Below, piece after piece: positions 46,393 through 55,081 of a stretch of DNA of 64,000 nt. Origin of the DNA: Chryseobacterium sp. MA9. GTDB lineage: Bacteria; Bacteroidota; Bacteroidia; Flavobacteriales; Weeksellaceae. The stretch lies in NCBI RefSeq assembly GCF_024399315.1, contig NZ_CP075170.1, forward strand, positions 868,001 to 932,000, in the 5' to 3' direction. Under the pieces are notes generated by a model that made no database searches, had not been told where the DNA came from, and saw nothing but the letters and a program-made list of their open reading frames with translations. A program made the translations under genes and the position numbers. Positions within the stretch are counted from its first letter, which is position 1; each line of letters starts with the position of its first letter.

Positions 46393-47049
46393 ATGTCACG
46401 TTTCACTTTCTTTTATCGCAACAGCTTAAGTATTGTTCTGATTACTCTGATGATCATCTTTCTCACGGGACAATTTTTTGCAGGCTGGAAGACCGAGAAC
46501 AAAGAACTTGTTGAAAGCGGACAGTCTGCACTAAAAATCAGTGAATACATCCATAGTGGTCATTTTATACAGGCTACGTTTGAAAATTGGGAAAGCGAAT
46601 TTCTTCAGATGTTGCTTTATATTTTGCTAACGGTCTCTCTCAGACAAAAAGGCTCTAGTGAGTCAAAATCTATGACAGGCAAAGAAGATGTTGACCGAGA
46701 ACCTGTAGCACACCCTAAAGCACCATGGCCTGTCAAAAAAGGAGGGATATGGCTGAGAATCTATAAACACTCATTGTCACTAGCTTTTGCATTCCTGTTT
46801 CTGGTGAGTTTTATTTTACATTTCTATGGGAGCCTTAAGGATTTTAATAATGGACAGATGATGAAAAGTAAACCTGTCATAACGGCAATACAGTATATTT
46901 CAGAATCAAGGTTTTGGTTTGAATCCTTCCAGAACTGGCAGAGTGAATTTCTGGCTGTAGCTTTTCTGGTTCTTTTGTCTGTATGGCTTCGTGAAAAGGG
47001 TTCTCCTGAATCAAAACCTGTGGATATGCCTCACGATGAAACACCTTGA
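46393..47049 (+). CDS. DUF6766 family membrane protein
   Basis: 218 residues with four hydrophobic segments in two repeats; each repeat ends in the same motif (HFIQATFENWESEFLQMLLY and RFWFESFQNWQSEFLAVAFL), followed by a short charged loop REKGSPESK. This internal duplication is characteristic of DUF6766, of unknown function. It closes the stress island; its last 19 bp overlap the convergent AraC gene. Confidence 0.8.
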   Translation: MSRFTFFYRNSLSIVLITLMIIFLTGQFFAGWKTENKELVESGQSALKISEYIHSGHFIQATFENWESEFLQMLLYILLTVSLRQKGSSESKSMTGKEDVDREPVAHPKAPWPVKKGGIWLRIYKHSLSLAFAFLFLVSFILHFYGSLKDFNNGQMMKSKPVITAIQYISESRFWFESFQNWQSEFLAVAFLVLLSVWLREKGSPESKPVDMPHDETP

Positions 47050-47834
47050 TTTTTATTTAGTTTGGGCTTTACCTGCATGATTGCAAAATAGGATGATGTG
47101 AATGCGGAGAGACTTTGATAACCTACTTTATAAGCAACCTCACTCAAGGTGTACTGTCTGGTATCTATCAGTTCAATACTTTTTAAAATTCTTGTAAGCT
47201 GCAGGTATTTTTGTAAGGTAATTCCTGTTTCATTTTTAAAAATTCTCTGGAGATTTCTCACAGACATTTGTGCTTTTTCGGCCAGAGCATCGATGTCCAG
47301 ATTATATTTAAAATTGGTATTGATATCATTGCATACGGGAATCAGTCTGGTATCCGTAGGAACGGGGATTTCCAGGCCGCTGCTTTCCTTACAGAAATTA
47401 GGAAGACTTTTTAAAATAGCTTTGAAAAATAGATCCTGCTCTTCATCTTCGTACAGAGATTTATTCCATTTTGAGGCATACAGAAGCATTTCCTTTAGTA
47501 CAGGAGGAACGGCAAACACCTGAACATTCTGATAAAATTCATCATCAAAAACAGATTTGAACAGAAATACCATCAGATTTACCGTTTGAGCCTCAGAAGT
47601 TATCTTGTGAGCTTTTTCTGAAGGAATCCAGATGACATGATGCTGTGGAACAAGATAAATTTTCTGGTCGATGTGAAAATACTGGTAGCCCTCTTCTACA
47701 AACGTAACCTGGGCACGGTTGTGTGTGTGCTCATAATCATCATGTTTCCAGTTTTTTTCACACCATACATAAGCTTCTTTTTCGATAGAATCTACAAACT
47801 GGCTTTCCGTTTTTTCAATCAGTCCACATTTCAT
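47031..47834 (-). CDS. AraC-family transcription regulator
   Basis: 267 residues. An N-terminal cupin-like sensor (HNRAQVTFVEEGYQYFHIDQ, HHVIWIPSEKAHKI) and a C-terminal double HTH (LAEKAQMSVRNLQRIFKNET and LSEVAYKVGYQSLSAFTSSY). It is divergent from the flavodoxin-RidA fusion gene, 116 bp apart, and likely controls it. The convergent DUF6766 gene overlaps its 3' end. Confidence 0.9.
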   Translation of the reverse strand: MKCGLIEKTESQFVDSIEKEAYVWCEKNWKHDDYEHTHNRAQVTFVEEGYQYFHIDQKIYLVPQHHVIWIPSEKAHKITSEAQTVNLMVFLFKSVFDDEFYQNVQVFAVPPVLKEMLLYASKWNKSLYEDEEQDLFFKAILKSLPNFCKESSGLEIPVPTDTRLIPVCNDINTNFKYNLDIDALAEKAQMSVRNLQRIFKNETGITLQKYLQLTRILKSIELIDTRQYTLSEVAYKVGYQSLSAFTSSYFAIMQVKPKLNKNQGVSS

Positions 47835-47884
47835 ATTGTCGTTTTGTATGTATATTTTGGCAAATTTAATAAAAACGCCATTAG

Positions 47885-47892
47885 TAATTTTG
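47885..47892 (+). promoter_or_regulatory. -7 promoter element of the flavodoxin-RidA gene
   Basis: TAATTTTG fits TAnnTTTG; an upstream TTTTGG lies about 23 bp before it. The leader to the ATG at 47951 is about 55 bp. Confidence 0.5.
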
Positions 47893-47950
47893 TACTGTCA
47901 ATGTAATACCTACATTATTAATACAAATTACAACCTATATCTTATTCAGA

Positions 47951-49084
47951 ATGAAAAAACTATGTCTTTTTTTTATTTTAATTTTATTATCTAATACCAC
48001 GATTATGGCACAAAATAAAGCTAAAATATTGGTTCTTATCCATTCAGACAATGGTGGAACTTACGAACTGGCCAAAGAGATTGCCAAAGGCATTGAAAGT
48101 GAAAATAATGCAGTTCCTTATATTAAATTAGTCAGAGCATCACAAAATCCCAGCTTGAAAAGTCTGCCTGTGGCAACTGTAGATGAACTGACCAGTTATG
48201 ATGGAATAGCCTTTGGCTCACCTGTTTATTTCGGGAATATCAGTACCGGAATGAGCGAGTTTTTATCCAAAACCGTTCAACTGTGGACCAATCACGCTTT
48301 AGAAGGAGTTCCAGCCACGGTTTTCATGTCAGCAGGAAGTGGAGCAGGAAAGGAGCTTGCCCTTCAGGCGTTCTGGAACAGTCTTGCTGTACACGGAATG
48401 GTACTGGTATCTAACGGAATTCGTGGAACAGAAGAGCTGAATAAGGCTATTCCACAGGGAAATACAGTTTTAGGAGTAACAAGTATGGCTTCTTTAAAAG
48501 ACGTTGAGAGACCTACCAAAGGAGAACGGAATATTGCTGAGCTTCAAGGAAAAAACTTTGCAAAAATAGCATTGGCACTGAAAGATACCCGTCCGAAAAA
48601 AAGTGCATCTATTGTTGAAAGTCGTCAGAACTTTAATGAAATACTGAAACAAAAAAATATTATGCTTCCACAAGTTCCTAAACCTGCAGGAAATTACCAG
48701 CCGTTTGTCCGTTCCGGGAATCTGGTATTTATTAATCAGGTTGCTTTGAAGGATGGAAAAATCCTCAATCCCGGAAAATTGGGTGTTGAACTGAATGAAC
48801 AACAGGTAAAAGACGCTACAAAAGTTACCATGCTGAATGTTATTTCCGTATTGAAAGAAGCTGTGGGAGGAGATTTGAGCAGAGTAAAGCAATGTGTTCA
48901 GCTTACAGGAATTTTCAATACAAAAGACGATTATACAAAACATGCAGATTTGATGAATGTTGCTTCTGATCTGGCCGTTGAAGTTTTCGGAGACAAAGGA
49001 AAACATGCCAGAGCTACTTTTGGTGCATCCTCTATTCCGGTTAATTCCTCCGTTGAAATTCAGGCGGTTTTTGAAGTTGAATAG
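47951..49084 (+). CDS. Exported fusion of a flavodoxin/WrbA-like domain and a RidA-family domain
   Basis: 377 residues. A signal peptide (FILILLSNTTIMAQ) is followed by a flavodoxin-like domain (about 25-215: ILVLIHSDNGGTYELAKEIA, YDGIAFGSPVYFGNIS, SAGSGAGKELALQ) and then, from about 235, a RidA/YjgF-like domain (VRSGNLVFINQVALKDGKI ... ATFGASSIPVNSSVEIQAVF). The Arg used by RidA enzymes to hold the carboxylate seems to be replaced near ARATFGAS (Arg kept, C/G context altered). The pairing of the two domains in one exported protein is unusual. A divergent AraC gene may regulate it. Confidence 0.85.
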   Translation: MKKLCLFFILILLSNTTIMAQNKAKILVLIHSDNGGTYELAKEIAKGIESENNAVPYIKLVRASQNPSLKSLPVATVDELTSYDGIAFGSPVYFGNISTGMSEFLSKTVQLWTNHALEGVPATVFMSAGSGAGKELALQAFWNSLAVHGMVLVSNGIRGTEELNKAIPQGNTVLGVTSMASLKDVERPTKGERNIAELQGKNFAKIALALKDTRPKKSASIVESRQNFNEILKQKNIMLPQVPKPAGNYQPFVRSGNLVFINQVALKDGKILNPGKLGVELNEQQVKDATKVTMLNVISVLKEAVGGDLSRVKQCVQLTGIFNTKDDYTKHADLMNVASDLAVEVFGDKGKHARATFGASSIPVNSSVEIQAVFEVE

Positions 49085-49098
49085 ATTTCAATAATAAA

Positions 49099-49132
49099 AT
49101 CTGTGGTTACTGATTTAGCCACAGATTTTTTC
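49099..49132 (+). terminator. Terminator of the flavodoxin-RidA gene
   Basis: AATCTGTGG pairs with CCACAGATT, followed by TTTTTC. Confidence 0.85.
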
Positions 49133-49165
49133 ATATCTATACTGTGTAAATCGTTTCAAAAAGAA

Positions 49166-50596
49166 TTAGAAAAATTTAGCAAAAACTTCTGAAATAATAG
49201 GAATACTTTGTTCCAGCTGTTCTTCAGAAAGAGCTCCATAGCTCAACCTGAAACCATTTACATGATTCTGGCCATATTGTTTCGGATGAATGATCTTAAT
49301 ATTTTTTCCCAATAACTGAGCGGTCACAATATCCCAATCTAGCTGTACTTTAGGAACAATCCAAAAGGCAAGCCCGCCTTCGGGCAGTGTGAAATCTGCA
49401 ACATCTTTCATATGTTTTTTCAGCAATTCAAAAACGAAATCTCTTTTGTTTTTATAATGAACAGTTGCTTTTCTGATATGCTTTTTTACAGCCCCTTCTT
49501 TTATCAGCTGGAGAACGGCCTGCTCCATAATGACATCTCCGTGCACATCAATAATCTTTCTCAAATTACCAATTTTCATCAGTAGTTCCTGATTTGGCGT
49601 GGCCAGGTAACCAATTCTCAAAGCTGGTGCAACAACCTTACTTAATGTTCCGATATACACATAATTTTGAAGCTCCGGAAAGCTTGAAATCGGCAGGATA
49701 GGGCGATAGCCGAAATGGAACTCATTATCGTAATCATCTTCAATGATGGTGATATTGTATTGGTTTGATAATTCTATTAATCTTAATCTTCTTGATAAAC
49801 TCAGAGTAACAGTAGTAGGATATTGTCTGTGAGGAGTAATGTATATTGCTTTTATATTTTCATACGTTGCCAAGTGCTTTTCAATGACTTCTATACTGAT
49901 TCCTTCTTTGTCCACAGGCGCAGGTAAAAGCTGTGCTCCTGCATATTCAAAAGCTCGCCATGCAGGCTGATATCCCGGCTCTTCTACAATAACCCTGTCA
50001 CCGGAAGTAAAAAGAGTCTGGGCGGTTAAAAACATTCCCATCTGGCTGCCTCGTGTTATAGAAGTCTCATGTTCATGAATGTGCATTCCACGCTGATGGT
50101 TGAGCATCTGGGAAATCATTTTGCGGAATTCTCTATCACCATGTTCATCTCCATAGCCCATCATCTGCCACTTTGCCTTGATGCTGAAAATCTGCCTGTA
50201 GGCTCTTGCAAGCTCTGTTACAGGGGCAATCTTGCTGTCCGGATGACCATCATCGAAATTGATTAAAATTCCACCAGTCACTCCCTGTTGATCCTGAGAA
50301 CTATGGATGATCTCAGGATTTCTTTCATGCAAAAGAGGCAGTCTTTCCGATACAAAAATACCTTTCCTTTCTCTCGAAATCACCCATTCTTCATTGATTA
50401 ATACCTGATAGGCTTCCACTACGGTATTCCTGTTGATTTTTAGGGTTTGAGCAAGATTCCGGCTGCCAGGAAGTGCATCTCCGGGTTTCAATCTTCCTGA
50501 ACGGATATCGCTGATGATTGTATCTGCAATCTGTAGATAAACGGCTTTATCAAGCTTTTTATCAATTTCTAATTCTAATTTCCAAGGGCGCAGCAT
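49166..50596 (-). CDS. MocR-type regulator (PdxR/TauR-like)
   Basis: 476 residues: GntR winged helix (LPGSRNLAQTLKINRNTVVEAYQVL) and aminotransferase fold-type I domain with the PLP lysine in YIGTLSKVVAPALRIGYL and the EDDYDNEFHF motif. It is divergent from the cupin operon. The 101-bp region between the genes carries a perfect 8-bp inverted repeat whose arm TGGACTAT resembles the CTGGAC-type sites described for TauR-like members. Probable activator or repressor of the cupin operon in response to an amino compound. Confidence 0.9.
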   Translation of the reverse strand: MLRPWKLELEIDKKLDKAVYLQIADTIISDIRSGRLKPGDALPGSRNLAQTLKINRNTVVEAYQVLINEEWVISRERKGIFVSERLPLLHERNPEIIHSSQDQQGVTGGILINFDDGHPDSKIAPVTELARAYRQIFSIKAKWQMMGYGDEHGDREFRKMISQMLNHQRGMHIHEHETSITRGSQMGMFLTAQTLFTSGDRVIVEEPGYQPAWRAFEYAGAQLLPAPVDKEGISIEVIEKHLATYENIKAIYITPHRQYPTTVTLSLSRRLRLIELSNQYNITIIEDDYDNEFHFGYRPILPISSFPELQNYVYIGTLSKVVAPALRIGYLATPNQELLMKIGNLRKIIDVHGDVIMEQAVLQLIKEGAVKKHIRKATVHYKNKRDFVFELLKKHMKDVADFTLPEGGLAFWIVPKVQLDWDIVTAQLLGKNIKIIHPKQYGQNHVNGFRLSYGALSEEQLEQSIPIISEVFAKFF

Positions 50597-50597
50597 C

Positions 50598-50658
50598 TGG
50601 ACTATCTATTTATATAAAAACTGAATCATTTGAATAGTCCAAATATAAAATAATTTTG
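50598..50658 (+). promoter_or_regulatory. MocR operator and promoter of the cupin operon
   Basis: TGGACTAT (50598-50605) and ATAGTCCA (50634-50641) form a perfect inverted repeat with 28 bp between. TTTG at 50629-50632 and TAATTTTG at 50651-50658, 18 bp apart, match the Bacteroidota -33/-7 promoter. The right arm lies between the two promoter elements, so binding there should block or shape RNA polymerase entry. Confidence 0.6.
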
Positions 50659-50697
50659 TCATGCAATAAAGCACAAAACCATAATAATTTAAAAATC

Positions 50698-51153
50698 ATG
50701 GATAAGAAACAATTCAGTTCTAAAGATTTCCACGAAACTTTTGCAAGACCAAAGTATGTAAAACCAAGCCATTTAATTCATAAAAATGTAGAAAATGCAG
50801 GTGAACACAATCAGTTTTCAACAGAAAGGAAACATCCGGTTTTCTTTGTAGATCTTCCGAGTAAGAATGTAAGTATGACGATTGGCGGACTAACTCCCGG
50901 GCAGCAAACCAACAGGCACCGCCATACTTATGAAACAGTATTATTTGTAATAGAAGGAAAAGGCTGGACCGAAGTAGAAGATGAAAGGGTACATTGGGAA
51001 GCAGGAGATGCCGTATATATTCCTTCATGGGCATGGCACAAACATCAGAATCTAAGCGACACAGAGTCTGCCAAATATATTGCCTGTGAAAATGCTCCTC
51101 AATTGCAGAACCTAGGCGTTGCATTGAGAGAAGAGGAAGGCAGAGATCTTTAA
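50698..51153 (+). CDS. Cupin-domain protein
   Basis: 151 residues from the ATG at 50698 (MDKKQFSSKDF); an upstream TTG would add 14 unlikely residues. Conserved cupin motif 1 is RHRHTYETVLFVIEGKG and motif 2 is AGDAVYIPSWAWHKHQN, with three His and a Glu suited to bind metal. Possible dioxygenase, isomerase or sensor. It is first in a run with a DHDPS-like enzyme (154 bp further) and a thioredoxin-like protein, divergent from a MocR regulator. Confidence 0.88.
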   Translation: MDKKQFSSKDFHETFARPKYVKPSHLIHKNVENAGEHNQFSTERKHPVFFVDLPSKNVSMTIGGLTPGQQTNRHRHTYETVLFVIEGKGWTEVEDERVHWEAGDAVYIPSWAWHKHQNLSDTESAKYIACENAPQLQNLGVALREEEGRDL

Positions 51154-51307
51154 TAATGAATATGTAAACTATTAAGATACTGTCATTGTTAAACTGTATT
51201 GATACAGGTATGATTCCTTTTTCAAAGCGAAGCTCAATTAAATATTCTTAACAACTTAAGTCTTCTTAATGGTTTAAAATTATTTAAAATTTTTAAATCA
51301 GCAAAAC

Positions 51308-52192
51308 ATGAAAAATGTTCCATTTAAAGGGATTATTGCCTATCCCATAACACCTTTTGATGAAAATGAAAAAGTAAATATTCCTCTTTTTAAACATTTG
51401 GTAGAAAGACTGGTCGCTTCCGGAAGCCATGGAATCGCACCATTGGGGAGTACAGGTGTAATGCCTTACTTATCTGATGAAGAAAAAGAAGAAGTGACGG
51501 AAGCTACTTTACAGCAGGTAAAAGGAAGAATTCCGACTCTTGTAGGAGTTTCAAATCTTACCACGGAAAAAACGATTCACCATGCTCAGTTTGCAGAAAA
51601 AGCAGGCGCTGATGCGGTTATGATTATTCCGATGAGTTACTGGAAACTTACAGATGATGAGATCGTAACTCATTATGATGCGGTTGCCCGGAAAATTTCC
51701 ATTCCAATTATGGCCTATAACAATCCGGCAACGAGTGGAGTAGACATGTCACCTGCCTTGTTAAAAAGACTTCTTGAAATTCCTAATGTAACCATGATCA
51801 AGGAAAGTACGGGAGATGTTCAGAGGATGCACTCTTTGAGAAGAGAATTGGGAGAAGAAGTGGCATTCTATAACGGCTCTAATCCTTTGGCACTGGCCGC
51901 CTTTTCTGCAGGAGCAAGAGGCTGGTGTACCGCTGCTCCGAATCTTATTCCGGAGCTTACTATCAGCCTTTATAATGCTATTGAGGAAGGAAATCTTGAA
52001 AAAGCAAAAACTATTTTCTATCAACAGTTTGACCTTTTAAAATTTATTGTCAATAAAGGGTTGCCAAGAGCTGTAAAATCAGGTCTTACAATTCTGGGTG
52101 AAGACGGCGGAAATTTGAGAAGTCCTTTAAAACCTCTTCAGAAAAAAGAAACTGAAGAATTAAAAAATATTATTAAAGCCCTTGTTAATTAA
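51308..52192 (+). CDS. Dihydrodipicolinate synthase family aldolase/lyase
   Basis: 294-residue TIM-barrel of the DapA/NanA family. The Schiff-base Lys is in MIKESTGDVQRMH, the Tyr in MAYNNPATSG and the GSTGVMPYL motif replaces the GTTGE of DapA, so it is probably not the lysine-pathway enzyme. Possible substrates are keto acids or hydroxyproline-derived compounds. It lies between the cupin gene and a small thioredoxin-like gene (9 bp), so this is a small catabolic operon. Confidence 0.88.
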   Translation: MKNVPFKGIIAYPITPFDENEKVNIPLFKHLVERLVASGSHGIAPLGSTGVMPYLSDEEKEEVTEATLQQVKGRIPTLVGVSNLTTEKTIHHAQFAEKAGADAVMIIPMSYWKLTDDEIVTHYDAVARKISIPIMAYNNPATSGVDMSPALLKRLLEIPNVTMIKESTGDVQRMHSLRRELGEEVAFYNGSNPLALAAFSAGARGWCTAAPNLIPELTISLYNAIEEGNLEKAKTIFYQQFDLLKFIVNKGLPRAVKSGLTILGEDGGNLRSPLKPLQKKETEELKNIIKALVN

Positions 52193-52201
52193 TACAATCT
52201 T

Positions 52202-52435
52202 ATGAAAAAATCCATTTTTTATCATGCAGGATGTCCTGTATGTATCAGTGCAGAACATGATATTACTAACCTTATAGGTTTGGAAAATGTTGAAATTATC
52301 CACTTAGGAAATGACAGAAACAAAATTGAAGATGCTGAAAAGGCAGGGGTAAAATCTGTGCCAGCTTTAGTAACTCCTAATGGGAACGTACTTCATATTA
52401 ATTTTGGAGCGTCTATGGAAGATGTGAAAAATTAG
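52202..52435 (+). CDS. Small thioredoxin/glutaredoxin-like protein
   Basis: 77 residues with the redox motif HAGCPVCIS (C11, C14) near the start and cis-Pro in SVPALVTPNG. There is no signal peptide. It is 9 bp after the DHDPS-like gene. It probably reduces a partner enzyme of the same operon. Confidence 0.8.
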   Translation: MKKSIFYHAGCPVCISAEHDITNLIGLENVEIIHLGNDRNKIEDAEKAGVKSVPALVTPNGNVLHINFGASMEDVKN

Positions 52436-52449
52436 CATTATTAATCTTA

Positions 52450-52482
52450 TAAACGGCTCAATTTCTTGAGCCGTTTATTTTT
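52450..52482. terminator. Terminator of the cupin operon
   Basis: TAAACGGCTCAA pairs perfectly with TTGAGCCGTTTA, followed by TTTTTG. Confidence 0.9.
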
Positions 52483-52532
52483 GTTAGAAAACATAAGGAA
52501 CAGGATGATTTTTATTGCTTATTTTGAATTTT

Positions 52533-53039
52533 CTAAATCGTTGCATTTCCTTCTACACCGTCAGAATTGTTGGTTTTATGACCTGTAATAGCTGACGCTA
52601 CAAAACTGAAAAGACTGACCAGTTTTCCTGCTTTGGTATCCCAGTAATAGGTTTCTTTAGGTTCTACACGGATAATGGTAACATTGGGATCATCTTTTCC
52701 GTCAAACCATGCTTTAGCTAATGGAGACCATTTATCTTCTATAGTAGCTTTATCTTTATAAACTGATGCTTCTCCGTATATAGAAAGATATTGGGAATCA
52801 CCGTTATTCATAAAAAACAACTGTACCCTGCGGTCTTCTTTTATTTCAAAATTCTTATTACTTGTATTATTGCTGATAAACCAGAGATTTCCGCTATCGT
52901 CCGTTTCCTGTAACGTCATAGGTCTTGAATTAACAGGAACGGTTTCTAATTCTGTACAGAACATACATATTCTTGCATTTTCTGACAGTTCTTTGATTTT
53001 TTTAATTGCCTCAAGGTGGCTGAGATTCTGTGTTGACAT
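52533..53039 (-). CDS. Pyridoxamine-phosphate-oxidase-like general stress protein
   Basis: 168 residues with the PNPOx-like split barrel (ARICMFCTELETVPVNSRPM, LWFISNNTSNKNFEI, YLSIYGEASVY). It resembles the general stress protein 26 group, which binds FMN or a related cofactor. 53039 is a normal ATG start. It is divergent from the AraC regulator at 53221. Confidence 0.87.
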   Translation of the reverse strand: MSTQNLSHLEAIKKIKELSENARICMFCTELETVPVNSRPMTLQETDDSGNLWFISNNTSNKNFEIKEDRRVQLFFMNNGDSQYLSIYGEASVYKDKATIEDKWSPLAKAWFDGKDDPNVTIIRVEPKETYYWDTKAGKLVSLFSFVASAITGHKTNNSDGVEGNATI

Positions 53040-53208
53040 AATATAATATTTAAGTGGTTGGGTAGGTTAAACAATTCAAATACCTGACCAAAAGGCAATA
53101 AAATGTGGTATCTGGAACGGATTTCTTTCAAAAACTTATAAGCGTTCCTGATCAGCGAGAGAATTTGAATACTAAAATAGTTTCTTTTTCTGCCAGTAAG
53201 TTTTTATG

Positions 53209-53216
53209 TACATTTG
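53209..53216 (+). promoter_or_regulatory. -7 element of the AraC gene, probably leaderless transcript
   Basis: TACATTTG matches TAnnTTTG and ends 4 bp before the ATG at 53221, the same spacing as in front of satD. Confidence 0.45.
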
Positions 53217-53220
53217 ATGG

Positions 53221-54018
53221 ATGCAGATTTCGCCGCCTAAACATTTGGCTCCTTTTATCAGGCATTATATCTTTTTGGAAAATTCTGAAAGAGATATAAG
53301 AAATTTACGGCTGTTTACTGATGGCAGTTCCGGGCTTATTTTATCCGGAGATATAAATCTGTATTCCGGTATTTCAGAAGATCGGATGCCGCTTTCTTTT
53401 TTCTATGGAACTCTAAATGGTTATAAAGATTTTTTTTCAAAAGGAAAATTTTCCTTGATTGCCATTGTATTTCAACCCTATTTTTTAAATATCCTTTTAA
53501 AAACTTCTGCCAAAGAAATTAGAAATCAGATTGTCTCTGCAGAAGATGTTTTAAAGGATAAACTGGAAGTATTTCAGGAAAAACTTTTTAAGAAAACGAA
53601 TCCCTTGACCGTTATCAATGATCTGAATATTTTTTTTACTGAATTTTTATCCGAAACAATTAGCATGGATCATAATGTCATAGCGGCCACACAGCAATAT
53701 ATTCTTCAAAATAAAGGCGTTGTATCATCTAAAGACTTAGAAAAATTTACAGGATATTCTGAACGCCATCTGGAAAGGAAATTTGAATTTCATATGGGAA
53801 TATCTCCTAAAAAATATGGCAATATTACCCGTCTCCATTACTTTTTAAGCCTTCTCAATAAAAGTATTGATGATAAAAGTATGACGATGCTTTCTTATGA
53901 AGCAGGTTACTCTGACCAGTCTCATCTTATCAGGGAATTTAAAAACAGTATTGGGCTTACTCCCAAGCAGTATTTGAAGACAGAAAATAAAATGGCTGTC
54001 AATTTCATTGAGTTATAA
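53221..54018 (+). CDS. AraC-family regulator with DUF6597-like N terminus
   Basis: 265 residues. The N-terminal part (PPKHLAPFIRHYIFLENSER, GSSGLILSGDI, FFYGTLNGYKD) is the DUF6597-type sensor. The C-terminal AraC HTH reads FTGYSERHLERKFEFHMGISPKKY and MLSYEAGYSDQSHLIREFKN. It is 66 bp upstream of the nitrilase-like gene on the same strand and may regulate it or the divergent PNPOx gene. Confidence 0.9.
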   Translation: MQISPPKHLAPFIRHYIFLENSERDIRNLRLFTDGSSGLILSGDINLYSGISEDRMPLSFFYGTLNGYKDFFSKGKFSLIAIVFQPYFLNILLKTSAKEIRNQIVSAEDVLKDKLEVFQEKLFKKTNPLTVINDLNIFFTEFLSETISMDHNVIAATQQYILQNKGVVSSKDLEKFTGYSERHLERKFEFHMGISPKKYGNITRLHYFLSLLNKSIDDKSMTMLSYEAGYSDQSHLIREFKNSIGLTPKQYLKTENKMAVNFIEL

Positions 54019-54084
54019 AACAATCATGTCGGTTTTATACAATTTTTGATAAGCGGAGTCATCTAGTTTTGCTTAAAAAAATCA

Positions 54085-55038
54085 ATGAATATTAAAATTT
54101 CAACCGCACAATTTGAAAACAAAAGTGGTGATAAGGGTTATAATCTGTCAGTCATAGAAAAACTGGCCAGCCAGGCCGCTGCTCAGGGATCTCATGTCAT
54201 TGCTTTTCATGAATGTTCCATTACAGGTTATACTTTTGCACGAAAACTTTCTAAAGAACAGCTTCTTGACATTGCAGAACACATTCCGGAAGGGGATAGT
54301 ATTCAAAAACTGCAGGAGATTGCGGCTCAGAATGACATCACCATATTAGCCGGATTGTTTGAAAAAGATGAGTATGATAATCTTTTTAAAGCTTATGTAT
54401 GTGTTGATAAAACCGGACTGAAGGCTAAGTACAGAAAGTTACATCCTTTTATCAATCCTCATCTTACACCCGGTAATGAGTATTGTGTATTTGATATCAT
54501 GGGCTGGAAGTGCGGCATTCTCATCTGCTATGATAACAATATCATTGAAAACGTAAGAGCTACCAGACTTCTTGGTGCAGAGATTATTTTTATGCCCCAT
54601 GTTACAATGTGTACTCCTTCCACAAGGCCGGGAGCCGGATTTGTAGATCCTCAGCTTTGGGAAAACAGGGTAGCAGATCCTACGTCTTTACGTCTTGAAT
54701 TTGAAGGAATGAAAGGCAGAGACTGGCTGATGAAATGGCTTCCGTCAAGAGCTTATGATAACGGAGCTTATATTGTTTTTTCAAACCCTGTTGGGATGGA
54801 TGATGACCAGTTGAAAAACGGATGTTCCATGATTATAGATCCTTTCGGAGATGTTATTGCAGAATGCCGTTCGTGGGAAGACAGTTTTGAATCTGTGGTT
54901 ATTACTTCTGAAAAACTTAGTCAGGCAGGAGGATATAGGTATATTAAAGCCCGAAGACCTGAGTTATATAGGGATATCATAGGGCAGGAGCATTCATCTG
55001 AGCAAAAAGTTGTATGGCTGAACGATAAGACAGTTTAA
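54085..55038 (+). CDS. Carbon-nitrogen hydrolase (nitrilase superfamily)
   Basis: 317 residues with the catalytic triad visible: Glu in FHECSITGYTF, Lys in KYRKLHPF and Cys in GILICYDNNIIEN. The last motif deviates from the common CYD-x-x-FPE. Likely an amidase or N-carbamoyl hydrolase on small amides; the substrate is not readable. A hairpin terminator follows. Confidence 0.9.
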   Translation: MNIKISTAQFENKSGDKGYNLSVIEKLASQAAAQGSHVIAFHECSITGYTFARKLSKEQLLDIAEHIPEGDSIQKLQEIAAQNDITILAGLFEKDEYDNLFKAYVCVDKTGLKAKYRKLHPFINPHLTPGNEYCVFDIMGWKCGILICYDNNIIENVRATRLLGAEIIFMPHVTMCTPSTRPGAGFVDPQLWENRVADPTSLRLEFEGMKGRDWLMKWLPSRAYDNGAYIVFSNPVGMDDDQLKNGCSMIIDPFGDVIAECRSWEDSFESVVITSEKLSQAGGYRYIKARRPELYRDIIGQEHSSEQKVVWLNDKTV

Positions 55039-55045
55039 AAATTAA

Positions 55046-55081
55046 AACCCTCCCGCGACAGAGTCTTAGGAGGGTTTATTT
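55046..55081. terminator. Terminator between the hydrolase and rhodanese genes
   Basis: AAACCCTCC pairs with GGAGGGTTT, followed by ATTTTAT; it lies between convergent genes. Confidence 0.82.

Noticed and set aside
50656..50697. TTG start adding 14 residues to the cupin protein
   Set aside because: Overlaps the -7 promoter element at 50651-50658, so it would not be transcribed in full; ATG 50698 is better.
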